DNA of 64,000 bases from Rhynchopus sp. YZ270_cl-10 (GCA_964035575.1 OZ037841.1:1612001-1676000); one strand, 5' to 3'; shown: positions 1 through 10,307, numbered from the stretch's first letter. The notes: generated by a model not told the origin, from the sequence alone. Translations and numbers: made by a program.

Positions 1-2
1 GC

Positions 3-1154
3 GGCTCCAGCGGAGGAGAAGGTGTTCTTGTGTCCACAGGAGCGTCCCCTCTTGGCATCGGAAGTGACATTGGAGGGTCGATCCGCATCCCATCAAGCTT
101 CTGTGGGATTGTTGGCTTCAAGCCGACACCGATGCGGATGACGCAGGTTGGCATGACACAGTGCAAGAAGGCGGACGAAGAGGGCCCGCAAGGACAGTAC
201 GCGATTCAGTTGTCGACCGGACCCATGGCGCGTAGTGTGAAGGACTGTGCACTGACAATGCAGCTGTGGTGTGAACGTCAGACCGAATTTGACCCTCTTC
301 TTGCAAAGCAGCCGTGGGACAACGCGGCTGTGCACAACGAACGCAAGCTGCGGTTTGGTGTGCTCCGCTATGACGGTGTGTTCCCGGTCTGTTCTGCCGT
401 GCGCCGTGCGATGGACGTTGCTGTGGAAGGTCTTCGTCGTGATGGGCATGAAATCGTTGAGCTGGAATGCGACTGCACATGGAACTACGTTGCCTACGTC
501 AAGCTCCTCATGACCGCTGACGGCGACCTCGACTCCGTCATCTCCTGCAACGACGGCGAAACCCTCCACCCCTACTACCAGCTTGCCTACGCCAGCTGCA
601 TGCTGCCAAACTTCCTTCGCAATGGCATTGCCACCGTGCTCGGTCTTGTCGGCATGAAGCGCATGAAGATTCTTCTCGAAGACGGCGGTGCGCTCTCTGC
701 ACGCCAATACGTGGCAGCCATCGCCACCCGCGACAGACACCGTGCTGCGTTCATGGCGATGCTCAAGGAGAAGAACGTCGACGCAGTGCTCTGTTCCCAG
801 GCAGGGCTTCCTGCACTCAAGCACGGCGATGGAAGCAACCTCGCCCCCATATTTGGGTACACGATGCTCTGGAACAACATGCACTTCCCCGCAGGTTCGG
901 TTCCGGTGACCAATGTGCAGCAGGGTGAGGAGTGCTACACACAGGTTGAGCAGAAGTTCAGCGATCCGGTGGTGAAAGACGCCGAGCGTAACATGAAAAA
1001 CTCGCTTGGGCTCCCTGTGGGCGTGCAGGTGGCGACCCTCCCCTACACAGATGAGCTCTGCCTCAAGGCGATGCGCGATGTGGAGAAGGCAGTACAGGGG
1101 CAGTACAAAAAGCCGCAGATGCAGGCAAACACAGCGACGATGAAGTCGGGGTGA
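3..1154 (+). CDS. FAAH-type amidase signature hydrolase, 5'-truncated by the window edge
   Basis: Amidase-signature serine hydrolase of the fatty-acid amide hydrolase type, expected to cleave fatty acid amides or related amides. The reading frame is open from base 3, so the real start lies outside the window; the GTG at 30 is an internal valine, not a start. The first codons encode GSSGGEG, the signature loop with the cis-serine of the Ser-cisSer-Lys triad, followed by GSDIGGS, whose last serine is the expected nucleophile. The triad lysine would lie upstream of the window. The C-terminal part keeps FAAH-like blocks such as YTMLWNNMHFPAGSVPVT and SLGLPVGVQV. The end is a normal stop. Family assignment is firm; the exact substrate is inference. 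Confidence 0.9.
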   Translation, partial: GSSGGEGVLVSTGASPLGIGSDIGGSIRIPSSFCGIVGFKPTPMRMTQVGMTQCKKADEEGPQGQYAIQLSTGPMARSVKDCALTMQLWCERQTEFDPLLAKQPWDNAAVHNERKLRFGVLRYDGVFPVCSAVRRAMDVAVEGLRRDGHEIVELECDCTWNYVAYVKLLMTADGDLDSVISCNDGETLHPYYQLAYASCMLPNFLRNGIATVLGLVGMKRMKILLEDGGALSARQYVAAIATRDRHRAAFMAMLKEKNVDAVLCSQAGLPALKHGDGSNLAPIFGYTMLWNNMHFPAGSVPVTNVQQGEECYTQVEQKFSDPVVKDAERNMKNSLGLPVGVQVATLPYTDELCLKAMRDVEKAVQGQYKKPQMQANTATMKSG

Positions 1155-2040
1155 TTCCCTCTTCAGCGGTTTAAAGTACGAGATGTAACCTGGCGTAACT
1201 CCCTTTTTTGGTTCCAGCTATCCTGGGGGGTATTTCGGAGTGAACTACTCTATGTCTGAAGGGGGTTTTTTTCGCCTTCGTTCGCATGTCTGTTTGCACA
1301 TACAACTTCACTTTTTAAGCGCGAGGCTGAGTTTCACGGGCTTAGTCAATCTTGCCAACGTTCTTTTTTATATGTATCGCGTCTGGATAAATTGAGTCCC
1401 GTTTTTGTTTTATGTTACAACGTTTTTATGAGAGAAAAAGAATATATCACCAAGGTGGTGTATATGACAAGGAGGATGAGTTCAGTATTCTGATCCACCC
1501 GTGTGCATACGTCCTCTTTGTTTTTTTGTGTGTCTTTTTGTGTCCAGATATAGGATGTGTGCACAGGCCTTCATCTGCTAATGTTTTTTTTTGACAAGCT
1601 TTCCTCTTTGCTCTGACTCGCCTCGATCTCATTTTACATTTTTTTGCAAAATAAGAACCTGTGATACAAGCGATTTGGAACCATTTTTCAAAAGGTTTTG
1701 TTTATTCATTGAGGCTTGGGGGTATAAGGCCGTAGCGTGTTTTTTCGAGCGGTTGTGAACCGCCTCCGTTCTCTTACGGTATGGAACACTCGAACGTCCC
1801 ACCCTTTGCATGAGCACAACCGAGCTGCATTTTTACGTTTCAACTACTCTTTTATTTTTGCATCAATTGACCAATATTTTTGTTTTGTTTTCTCGCTTGA
1901 ATCTGAGGGTTACACTGATAGTAGTGTTCCAGAAGAAATAGGTCCCGACTTCTCAGACTCCCTCTCCACAGCGAGCAGATCCTGACATGTCTCGTCACAT
2001 TATTTAAATACTAAAGACGAAACGCACTTTTCATTCATAC

Positions 2041-2215
2041 AGGGGGTGTCTCCTGAAAGTCAGCCGCCACGCAAGTGGTCTGCACGCCTGGAACGATAAA
2101 ATTTTTTAACGATACTTTTTGGCACTACTTTGCGAGCGGAAAGTGTCACGTCGTTCACTCCCGGTGTGGAAGCGTCAACGCATCACAAGAAGGGGGTGAG
2201 GGAACGACAAATGGC
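2041..2215 (-). repeat. Dispersed repeat E, copy 1 (inverted relative to copy 2)
   Basis: Read on the minus strand, this block contains GTCGTTCCCTCACCCCCTT, then GATGCGTTGACGCTTCCAC, then CACTTTCCGCTC. The same three blocks occur in the same order on the + strand at about 20005-20335, with extra sequence between the second and third. The pairing was made by eye. Confidence 0.6.
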
Positions 2216-2724
2216 ACATTTTTTTGTAACCACAAAGGAGTAGTGGAGTATGTGGGTCTATTTCTCGTATAAATTATGCAAAATCGAGACCAAAGCGACC
2301 TTTTTCGGGAACGCACTTCCCCGAGTTGTGTGAAAAAAAAATCGTCATGATTCACAGTAGTCATTTCTATATATTTTTTTTCCAACTTCCTTCCCGTATA
2401 CAGTCTTATACTCTTTCTCTCTCCCTCCTCAGAAATAGCAATAAAAAGCAGTTAGCGGCGCGCCTACCTAATCATAGGTAGGTTATAGTTAAAAACAAAA
2501 GAAAGCTTAAAACGTCATTATTTACAATAGAGCTCCGGAGATTGCCATCAGCAGCCTCTCCCATGATTGTGGGACGCAGTCCAGCATTTTTTTTTGTACG
2601 CTTCAGAAGTTTTAATGTTGCGTCCTTGAGGAGATCAACTCTGATTATAAGCGGCATTGCATCTTCCGGTTACCCTTTTGTTCTCCTTTCCTTCTAACCC
2701 CTAACAATGTACACCTCCCCTTTT

Positions 2725-2727
2725 CAG
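2725..2727 (+). promoter_or_regulatory. Candidate 3' splice acceptor for the cyclase mRNA
   Basis: CCTCCCCTTTTCAG ends at 2727, 15 bases before the ATG at 2743. An upstream in-frame ATG at 2707 precedes this acceptor and would be removed if the leader is trans-spliced, so 2743 is preferred as the start. Confidence 0.45.
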
Positions 2728-2742
2728 TCACAAAAGAAGACA

Positions 2743-4854
2743 ATGAAGTTCCCCACGGCATTAATCTGCCGACCCGGCACCAATACGAAGGAACAGTCGC
2801 GACGCAAGCTGTTCTTTGTGATTAACGCGACCGTTGTCCTCTTTATGACGGTGTTCAGCATGATGGACATATCTGCTAACTCAATGCCGCTGGTCATCGT
2901 GTCACGTGTACTGGCGGGAATGACAGGCGCTGTGGGAGTGGTGGTTATGCTGTGCAAATGGGAGCTGCGCCAGGCGCATATTGTGGGTGCAGCGTGGTGC
3001 TTCTCCTTTGCAGTGCTGCTAACTGACCTGAGTGCGCGCGCGGTGAGCACCTTCTTCTGGGCAGGGCAGGTCCTCGTCGTGGACTTTCTTCTAATCATGG
3101 CAGCAGACGCACGCCACACACTGATCATTGTGGTCGCAAACGTCCTCTGGCTCGTGGTAATGGTGATCGAAGAACGCACCCGCTTCGGCATTCTCGATCT
3201 CCCGCTCCTCTACCCACAAGAGCTCCGCAGAGAGCGTTACGTTGAGAGTGGCGACTGCGCAGAGCTCCCCTGCCCCAGCGATCGTGTCACCCATTTTTTC
3301 CTTGCCATTCAAGTGTTTCTCATTGATTTCATCGCAACCCGCGGGTTTGCGACAGAAATTCTTAAGGAGCAAGCCGCAATGGAGCGAACCGTGCAAGCGG
3401 TGCAGGAGATTGCCACACTCCTCGCACGCTACGACGTGGAGGCGGTGGCGCGCATGCTTGACGACAGCGAGGCGGAGCGTCTGCTTCCTGCTGATATCCA
3501 CGCGGTGCTTACAAGGATGGAGGAAAACCTGCGCCGCTATCGACCATACCTCCCTGCGGCCCTCTTTGAAGAAGAGCTTAGCGACTTCACCTCTTCCTTT
3601 GCCACACAAAACGCACACACACCACCTGGCCTGCACGACGACCATGCCACCATTGTGTTCACCGACATACGCTCCTCTGTCTCCATCTGGGAAAGCGCAC
3701 CCGACGGCATGCGCGCTGGCATGCGCATCCACAACGCAGTGCTCCGTGACGTCCTCCTCAGATTCGGTGGCTACGAAGTAAAGACCATTGGCGATGCCTT
3801 CATGATCTCCTTCACACACCCCACGGAAGGCGTCCGCTTCGGCCTCAGCGCACACGAACAACTCCGCGATGCCGACTGGCCCACATCACTCACAGACAAC
3901 GCCCCCGTCTGCGCCGAGAACGGCTCTCTCTGGGGCGGCCTCACCATCCGCGTCGGCGTCAACAGCGGCCCCGTCACCATCGAACAAAACCCATTAACCG
4001 GACGCGCCGATTACTTTGGTCACACCGTTAACATCGCAGCACGCCTGGAAAGTGCATGCCAGCCTGGTGCCGTAGCAATCCGCTCTGACCTATGGAATAC
4101 GTCTTGCGAGTCCATCGATGCGTCTGTCGGTGAATCTAAGTCGTTAGATTTGCATGGCGTGTCTGTCGCGACGCAGATTTGTTGTGTGTGGCCTCTTTCG
4201 CTTGCAGCGAGGAGGGACTATCCGCTTGTGGAGTCTGACGAAAATGGAGCAGAGCTCGAATCCAAGGCAGGTACGTTCACCTCAGTGGGCTCAAGCGGGA
4301 GTTCAAGGGTGTCTTCGTCTTTAGGGCCTGCTACGTATGCGAGGCAAACCTTTGCGACGATAGGGGTGGTGGAGCTTGCTGTCGGGGAGGAGCAGATCAC
4401 GGCGCTGCGGCAGATGAATGTGGTGCTGTCCACGTTGACAGTGGCTTTGGATCAGACGGGTGGGATGTTAGTGACGTTGCTGGGGAGTTCTGTGTGTGTA
4501 GGGTGGAATGTGGCACGGTCTGCGCCTGCGCATATGGAAAGCGCAATTCGTTTTGCGCAACGTTTCCGAAGGTCGCCTTCCCTTTCAGGTGCAGGTCTCG
4601 CAACAGGGCACGTCCACCACGGTGATGTAGGCGCACGGAACCAACGCTTTGTCACTGTCATGGGCAAAACAGTGCGTCGCTCCTGGAAGCTCTGCGAAGA
4701 AGCGGTGCTCTCTCGCACCCAAGACGCGCTCTGTCTCTATGAACCCCTAGAAGGCACACCGTTCCTCTCCTCCCTCGAGCTTGCTTTAGCGCCTGACGCA
4801 CGCAGTGGGATCTACAGGGTTATTGGAACGCTGCAGCGTGAAAGTGTTTATTGA
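2743..4854 (+). CDS. Six-TM class III adenylate cyclase with a second, degenerate cyclase domain
   Basis: Integral membrane protein of 703 aa that should make cAMP from ATP. About six hydrophobic helices fill residues 20-200, followed by a linker. The first cyclase homology domain runs from about 303 to 470. It keeps both metal aspartates (D308 in FTDIRSS; D351 in GDAFM), the adenine-specifying lysine K347 and aspartate D423 (DYFG), and the transition-state pair N430/R434 in TVNIAAR, so it looks catalytically competent and ATP-specific. Residues from about 545 to 690 repeat the fold outline (GGMLVTLLGSSVCVGW; ATGHVHHGDVG; RFVTVMGKTVRRSWKLCE) but lack the metal aspartates and the N/R pair. This second domain probably acts as a structural or regulatory partner. 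The same two-domain layout recurs in the receptor-type cyclase at 27321-32926. The residue assignments follow known class III cyclases; the role of the second domain is inference. Confidence 0.85.
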   Translation: MKFPTALICRPGTNTKEQSRRKLFFVINATVVLFMTVFSMMDISANSMPLVIVSRVLAGMTGAVGVVVMLCKWELRQAHIVGAAWCFSFAVLLTDLSARAVSTFFWAGQVLVVDFLLIMAADARHTLIIVVANVLWLVVMVIEERTRFGILDLPLLYPQELRRERYVESGDCAELPCPSDRVTHFFLAIQVFLIDFIATRGFATEILKEQAAMERTVQAVQEIATLLARYDVEAVARMLDDSEAERLLPADIHAVLTRMEENLRRYRPYLPAALFEEELSDFTSSFATQNAHTPPGLHDDHATIVFTDIRSSVSIWESAPDGMRAGMRIHNAVLRDVLLRFGGYEVKTIGDAFMISFTHPTEGVRFGLSAHEQLRDADWPTSLTDNAPVCAENGSLWGGLTIRVGVNSGPVTIEQNPLTGRADYFGHTVNIAARLESACQPGAVAIRSDLWNTSCESIDASVGESKSLDLHGVSVATQICCVWPLSLAARRDYPLVESDENGAELESKAGTFTSVGSSGSSRVSSSLGPATYARQTFATIGVVELAVGEEQITALRQMNVVLSTLTVALDQTGGMLVTLLGSSVCVGWNVARSAPAHMESAIRFAQRFRRSPSLSGAGLATGHVHHGDVGARNQRFVTVMGKTVRRSWKLCEEAVLSRTQDALCLYEPLEGTPFLSSLELALAPDARSGIYRVIGTLQRESVY

Positions 4855-5664
4855 AGCTTTTTTTTTGCGACTCATCTGACAAACTTTGCCCTTTTATAAA
4901 AAGAAATGCCAACCATAACCTACCCAACCCCCCCTGTGGGCAGCCTTTCAAAAAATGAATAAATGCTCAATATTTGCGATATTAAAACGCCTTCTAAACC
5001 CCACTCTCATAAGGTTGAGGTTGACGACGAACTGCGGTACCTTCTGTAGTAAAAAGAAAAGAAAAAAAAAACTTCAACCAACTTAGAGTGGCTCCCCACC
5101 GATTTGTGCGTTATGAAAAGAAAAGATAAATTGCGTAACTTCCGTTACAGCTTTTTTTTTGATTGGGGTAGGGTGAAGTGAAGAGATATGGTATCTCCAA
5201 ATAGGCGAATGGACGATCCAAAAGTAGGGTCTTTTTTGGGGGGATAAAGCGAATAGGAACCATGGTATTTCTGATTCACTTTTTTGACCTATTTTTGCAT
5301 ACTGTGATAGGATATACGGGAAAAACCCATATCTCCAATAACAGGCCAGCATCCCACATCTCAACCCTTATCCTCCTTACCCCCATATCTCTTTCTTAAA
5401 GAAACAAAAATACTTAAAACCCATACTGTGGGTGTTATAACGTTATCATAACGTTATCGGTAACGTTATAACACCTACAGTATGAAAACCTTCTTCTTCT
5501 TACCCTTCTTTCAAACATGAGGAGCTTTGAAACAACTGATGGGGAAGCATTCAACATTTCAACTCTCCTCCTCCTCCACCTCCACTATTCTCCCCACCCC
5601 ACCCAACTTCAAATCAGAGCGGGTTCAGATTATTTAGGTTGAAGAGTTCTATTGTATTCATGCA
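4855..5664. other. Spacer containing a near-perfect palindrome
   Basis: AT-rich spacer with no supported gene. The only clear structure is the palindrome at 5422-5484. C/T-rich stretches at 5560-5610 precede the next gene and could act as a splice acceptor region. Confidence 0.6.
5422..5484. repeat. 63-bp palindrome (24-bp arms)
   Basis: The left arm begins CATACTGTGGGTG and the right arm ends CACCTACAGTATG. The 24-base arms pair with one mismatch around a 15-base centre that itself contains TAACGTTA-like sequence. It would fold into a strong hairpin in DNA or RNA. Confidence 0.85.
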
Positions 5665-6720
5665 ATGCAAATAGATGACGATGAGGATGACCCAGACACC
5701 GCACCTGTCCCCCGCTGGCATTGCCGTGTAGATCCCACAGCTTACGCAACCCAACGCGAGGCAGATGCTGCACGTTGTAGGGCTACACCCGCAGAGTGGA
5801 CCGCACTGCGCGCACACTACAAGCACTCTATATTCGAGCTTGCGCGAGCCTGCGTTCAAGGATCTTCCGCGGAAGCGCAAGGACAGGTTGTAGGGGCGTG
5901 TGGCGCAACACTGTTTTCCAGATTCACCCTTCCCCCTGAAGGCTACAGCATATCGCATGATGTTCACGCAGACGTTCTCGTCTGCGCCTGCACGAACGTT
6001 GCGTTGAAACTCAACTACATTCTCCAGCGCCGCGACACCACCACCGTGTGGCACGCCCTTCTCAGGGAAACCGAGGGGCGGCCGCTGCCGCACGACACAA
6101 CGGAGCGGGCGAACAGCAGGATCTCTTCCCTCGAGAGGTACATCTCTGCGGTGTGCAGCAGGGAGGCGGTTGGGGCGTGTGAGTATTTTGTGTTGGAAAA
6201 TATGGCATTAAGCTTGTACGTTGAAACACCGTTCTCAAGGTTGGAGCGGATGTTAGGGGTGGTGAAACAGGCGTGGGATGGGCTTCGCGATGAGGTAGGC
6301 CGTGCAGTGGGTAGTGGTGCTGAAGCATTGGGATTGGACGATGATGGGTTGTGCACACGAGTGTTTGGGGAGCTGGAGGTGCGGGCACTGCAGTACTGTG
6401 TGGAGTCGGCGCTGTCAGATCTCTGTCTCCTGCACCCGCCGTCTGTGGTGGCCTTGACCTGTATGCAGCGTGCAGTCGCTGCTCAAGGCGTGCTCCCGAT
6501 GTCATGTGTTTCGCCCGAGGCTGTGCTCAGTGGTGCTCAAGACAAAGACATTGCAGCGCTCCGCGCCGCCGTCGTGGCCGCGCACGCTGACCTCAGACAC
6601 TTCTTCTGCTATATCGATGAAGTCAAGAACGGTGCAACCTTCTTCGAGCGACGCACTGTGCTGGCACGCAACCTGCGTGCCCATATGCTCCAACATGTCC
6701 CTAACCCTGTCAAGTTTTAG
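5665..6720 (+). CDS. Cyclin-fold protein, possibly cyclin H/C-like
   Basis: Predicted soluble protein of 351 aa. Residues about 48-120 resemble the first cyclin box: a helix ending VVGACGATLFSRFTL is followed by a helix containing ADVLVCACTNVALKLN, matching the order of cyclin H/C proteins, which have V.GTA..Y..RFYL followed by I..TC..LA.K. Residues about 170-205 contain a long helix with LENMALSLYVETPFSRLERML, resembling the ..LNF.L.VH.PYRPLEG block that precedes the second box. The second box itself is weakly conserved (roughly 225-290). Such cyclins partner CDKs in transcription. The N-terminus is acidic (DDDEDDPDT). The start codon follows another ATG-like run; the first in-frame ATG was used. 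Family call is moderate; the specific subfamily is uncertain. Confidence 0.55.
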   Translation: MQIDDDEDDPDTAPVPRWHCRVDPTAYATQREADAARCRATPAEWTALRAHYKHSIFELARACVQGSSAEAQGQVVGACGATLFSRFTLPPEGYSISHDVHADVLVCACTNVALKLNYILQRRDTTTVWHALLRETEGRPLPHDTTERANSRISSLERYISAVCSREAVGACEYFVLENMALSLYVETPFSRLERMLGVVKQAWDGLRDEVGRAVGSGAEALGLDDDGLCTRVFGELEVRALQYCVESALSDLCLLHPPSVVALTCMQRAVAAQGVLPMSCVSPEAVLSGAQDKDIAALRAAVVAAHADLRHFFCYIDEVKNGATFFERRTVLARNLRAHMLQHVPNPVKF

Positions 6721-6972
6721 AGTTTTCTCCAAATTTAAAGCAACAAAAAAAGGGAGAACTTAAGGCGCAATATACCTTGTGTCTCTTTTGATTTTTCCCC
6801 CCCTTTTTTTTCCAACTTTTTTTCAAAAAATATATTACCAAAAAATGGGACGTGTTCTTCTGCACGGCTTTTTTTCCCAAAAAAAAACAACACGACCCAC
6901 CCCGATCTTATAACATTTCACCCCCACACCCCCTAAAAACGCACACCACAGAAAGGTTTTTTTTTTGACAAA

Positions 6973-8499
6973 ATGTCCGAGACGATGAATCAACGTCTCG
7001 TGAAGAAGGATTGGGTGCCTTACGAGAACACGGAACTGATGCATTATGACGGTACCATCTTGCAGAAGTTCTTGAAACTCAGGTGGACGATTGCGAACCC
7101 TTTGCGGTATCTGGTGCTTCTTCGGCCTATCCCGATAACGCTGGGGGAGGTGCTTATTGCTTTGCCGCTTATTGCCATTCTCGTTGTCGCATTTCTTACC
7201 GGAGGGGTGAGCGGGACCGGGTCTGTTGCGCAGGTCCCTATTGGTCTTGCCTTTGCGACTGCCGCACATCATTCTCCGTCCAACTTTCTTCTCGGGTTGC
7301 ACCTTGAACGTCGCTTATTTGTCCATAAGGCTTGCGCATATCTTACTATCATCACCGGAGGATGGCATGCAATTAAGTATTACATAAAAGGTGATGCGGA
7401 CCATGGAGGTGATGTGGTCACCGGATGGGTGGCGTTAGGGTCGTTCATCGCGCTTCCCATATCCGCGTTCTATTTGGTGCGGATCCGGTGGTTCAATTTG
7501 TTCTACTTCTCGCACATCTTTTTCTTCGTGCTTGCCTTTCTGTTTTGTTTGCTGCACGGAGCAGGCTCTGTCGTCATTGGTGTAGGCTTCTGGGGTGTTG
7601 ATATCCTCATGAGATATGGGTTGGACCAGTGGCGCGGGAAGCGGACCGGAGAGTTTTCGTGCCTCCCGGGGAATGTGGTGAAGGTGGTCTTCCCGGCGAA
7701 AGGGCTGCGCTACACGGCTGGCCAATACATCTTCTTCTGTGTCCCAGAGATCAACTATTTTGAGTGGCACCCCTTCTCGATCAGCTCGGCCCCGGGGGAT
7801 GGGGAGAACGTTTCGATTCACATCAGATCTCTCGGGGATTGGACGGAACGGTTGTACAAACTAATTGATGACAAACAGAAGGCAAGGTTTGGACATTCGT
7901 GCAAACTGTACTTCTTCTTGGAAGGCCCATATGGCGAGCCTGTTGTTGATGTTTGGGGTGGACGTTATAAGAATTTTTTGCTTGTTAGTGGCGGGATCGG
8001 GATCACGCCGTTGCAGAGCGTTGCTCGGGAGCTTATGTCACAGCAGCAGAGGGGGCGTGATGTGGACCGTATTTGGTTCTGTTGGTCCGTTCGAGACAGA
8101 TTGGTAGAAGCCTTCGACATCAGTACCCCTCCTGAAGCTGCCGAAATCCCGACAGTGTTTCAACCCAATCTGCTAGGGGCCACCTCTGAAGAACTCAAAG
8201 AAAAGACGCAAAGTCCGCTGTACGCACAGTTTTATTTGACAGGAGATGCCATAAACGGTGATACAGAACTGGGGCCGACGACAGGACGGAACGTTCATAA
8301 AGGGCGTATGAACTGTGAACGTGTCCTCAAGGATATGGCTGCAGCAATCCCGCGTGATAAGCAAGGTGGTCCTGCGGAGCGCGTCGCTGTCATGTTCTGT
8401 GGTCCTGTAGGGATGGGGCATGATCTACAGGAAGCTGCGCACCGTGTGTCTGACGCGAACGTTGCGTTTGAATTCCACTCTGAAGTTTTCGCGTTTTGA
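6973..8499 (+). CDS. Ferric reductase / NADPH oxidase-type flavocytochrome
   Basis: Membrane oxidoreductase of 508 aa that should pass electrons from NAD(P)H via FAD and haem across a membrane, to ferric iron or oxygen. The N-terminal half has about six hydrophobic helices. Histidines in ATAAHHSPSN, LFVHKACAYL, GGWHAIKYY, YFSHIFFF and CLLHGAG are placed as in ferric-reductase-like haem-binding domains. The FAD domain has the HPFSISSAP signature near residue 260, and the NAD(P)H domain has GGIGITPLQS and the terminal MFCGPVGMG. It lacks an N-terminal EF-hand region, and no calcium-binding segment is seen. Start: ATG shortly after a T9 run. Whether it is an iron reductase or a superoxide-generating NOX cannot be decided from sequence alone. 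Confidence 0.88.
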   Translation: MSETMNQRLVKKDWVPYENTELMHYDGTILQKFLKLRWTIANPLRYLVLLRPIPITLGEVLIALPLIAILVVAFLTGGVSGTGSVAQVPIGLAFATAAHHSPSNFLLGLHLERRLFVHKACAYLTIITGGWHAIKYYIKGDADHGGDVVTGWVALGSFIALPISAFYLVRIRWFNLFYFSHIFFFVLAFLFCLLHGAGSVVIGVGFWGVDILMRYGLDQWRGKRTGEFSCLPGNVVKVVFPAKGLRYTAGQYIFFCVPEINYFEWHPFSISSAPGDGENVSIHIRSLGDWTERLYKLIDDKQKARFGHSCKLYFFLEGPYGEPVVDVWGGRYKNFLLVSGGIGITPLQSVARELMSQQQRGRDVDRIWFCWSVRDRLVEAFDISTPPEAAEIPTVFQPNLLGATSEELKEKTQSPLYAQFYLTGDAINGDTELGPTTGRNVHKGRMNCERVLKDMAAAIPRDKQGGPAERVAVMFCGPVGMGHDLQEAAHRVSDANVAFEFHSEVFAF

Positions 8500-9480
8500 A
8501 TAAAAAAGTTGGTGTGAGGATGATCTTTCAAGGGGGTTTTTCTTGTAAAAATTGGCGGCCAAATTAACGGTTGCATTCTGTTACCATATGCAATTGGCGT
8601 GTGTTGTGAATAACAAATGTGTATATTATTTTGAATATTTGACAAAGGCGAGAAGGTAGTGCAAATTGCAAATTCAAGTTTTCTGTTGTCTTTTGTTTTA
8701 TTTATCCAATGGGGATCATCCCCTCAGTGAACCGTTGTTGGGACCCCACTCTGCCTTGGCAGCCGTGGCGAGCGTTGTCATGTTTGTCTGTAGCATGCAA
8801 GAAGAGAGCCTCCACAGAACCTCATATTTTAAAAAAAATATCTCAAGCGTGTGCTGCCTCATTTTGTGAGGATTGCTCATCTTTCTCGTGGATATTTTTT
8901 TTTTCTTATCATTGCTTTCATCCGGATGCTGCATAGGTCGGAGGGTGTCTGCATCAATAACTTTCATATTTCTTTGGCTTCTTTTTCACAGTACACGATT
9001 TCACTGAGTCAGAGTTTTTTGTTCTCTTTCAATGTGACAACTTGGGATGCATGCTCCACTTCCCTTTTTTTCTTCAGCTTAGTTGCTCGATTCTTGTTTT
9101 CGACCCCTTTTTTTTTCATACTGATTATTTTTTCCCTCTTTGTTTGCGATGAAGAACTGTAGCTTCTTCCTACCTTGAGGCCGTTCGAGAGGGGTTCATA
9201 TGGTTTGGCTGTAACTTAAAAAAGTGTCTCGACAAAACAACCGACCGCGACGTCTCATGATGAGACATCTCTGCTAAAAGGGTAACGCAACCAACACACC
9301 TCATTGTAGTGTGTTCGAAAGCAGTTGTGGGTAGCGTCTGAGAGTGGAATATTCCCCAGACATCGGTGAGCAGGGGGGGGACCAGCCAGGGGGGGTGCCA
9401 CGATTTTCCTCCCTCGGTAGTGTTGCGAAAACGTGAGAATGCGCATGTACCCGAAATGCTGCAAAGCAGACCTTTTGTCA

Positions 9481-9525
9481 GATGATTAAGCAGAGGCTTA
9501 GGTTCGTCCAATAAACTTTTTCTGT
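9481..9525 (+). repeat. Dispersed hairpin box A (TAAGC...GCTTA)
   Basis: Contains GATTAAGCAGAGGCTTAGG followed by ATAAACTTTTTC. The TAAGC/GCTTA arms form a small hairpin. The best matching copy is at 16808-16855, where GGCTTAGGATCATC is followed by TTATAAACTTTTTC. Others are at 26643-26690 and 37692-37740. Confidence 0.6.
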
Positions 9526-9554
9526 GTGTGCGTGGTTTTTTTTTCTTCCACCCA

Positions 9555-9602
9555 ATGCCTGCATCCACCGAAGTACGGTGGTGTGTTTGCACTTTTCAAC
9601 TT
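9555..9602 (+). repeat. Dispersed box B (TGCCTGC...GTTTGCACTTTTCAAC)
   Basis: Short block starting TGCCTGCATCC and ending GTTTGCACTTTTCAAC, followed by a pyrimidine run. Better conserved copies lie at 17216-17265 and 34636-34684, both with GATGAACGGTGAGGCGTTTG, and a shorter one at 26215-26256. All four are on the + strand. Confidence 0.65.
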
Positions 9603-10307
9603 CTCTCTCTTTTTTTTTTCCCTTTTTTTGGCGCGTTCGCAGAAAGCGTTAGCATTTTTTCACCTTCACCACTTTTTTTACTTTAGTTTAATCCCGATTT
9701 TCTGACTTCACAGGAGACAGCTTCAACATTTTTTGTTGTCTTTTCAAATAAAATGGAGTCAGGCTTGGGATTTATTGTCTTTACCTTTCCATGTACTCTC
9801 AGTCTCTGGATGGTGTTTTTTCTTCTTTTTTTCTCTCTTTTTTTTTTGTGATTTTCCATCCCATTTTCCATCTATTCCAAAAAAACGTGGCGATTGCATA
9901 GTCATAAATTTTGGCAACTGCGCATTTGATTTTCAACAGTTCCTCCAAAAATAAAGTAAGCAAACCCATATCTGGCCCATACCCACCCAAGAAGCATCGC
10001 ATCTACGGTGTCGTACTGCGCGCAAAAGAAGTAATACGTTATGTTCAAAACTTCGCACAGCGCAGAGAAAACGGCAACGAACAGCGAAGTGAAATGGTGT
10101 GGGGAGCGAGCCAAAAAAAAACACACTGTTTTTTTTTTTTTTTCGAGATTTTTTTTTATTTTAGTTCTTCTCTTCACCCAAGCAATTTATCTAGATAAAC
10201 ACTTTCACAACAAAGCGACTTTGCACCCCCCTCTCATTTTTAAATTTTTTCAAAATCCATAATTCACCACACACCAGATGTACCTCCCCCTCCCTCATTC
10301 TTTTCTA

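Larger units (their letters stand above)
1155..2742. other. T-rich spacer between the amidase and the first cyclase
   Basis: No supported gene. The sequence is AT-rich with T runs. It contains one copy of a dispersed repeat (about 2041-2215) whose reverse complement recurs near 20.0-20.35 kb. The last 40 bases form the pyrimidine-rich leader of the next gene. Short open frames here have no protein-like composition. Confidence 0.6.

Noticed and set aside
1412-1594. Small ORF in spacer, one of many of 60-100 codons
   Set aside because: Composition follows T-rich spacer, with Phe/Leu/Cys runs and no conserved motif; the same holds for most short frames at 8.6-10.2, 20.3-22.9 and 54.4-56.9 kb.
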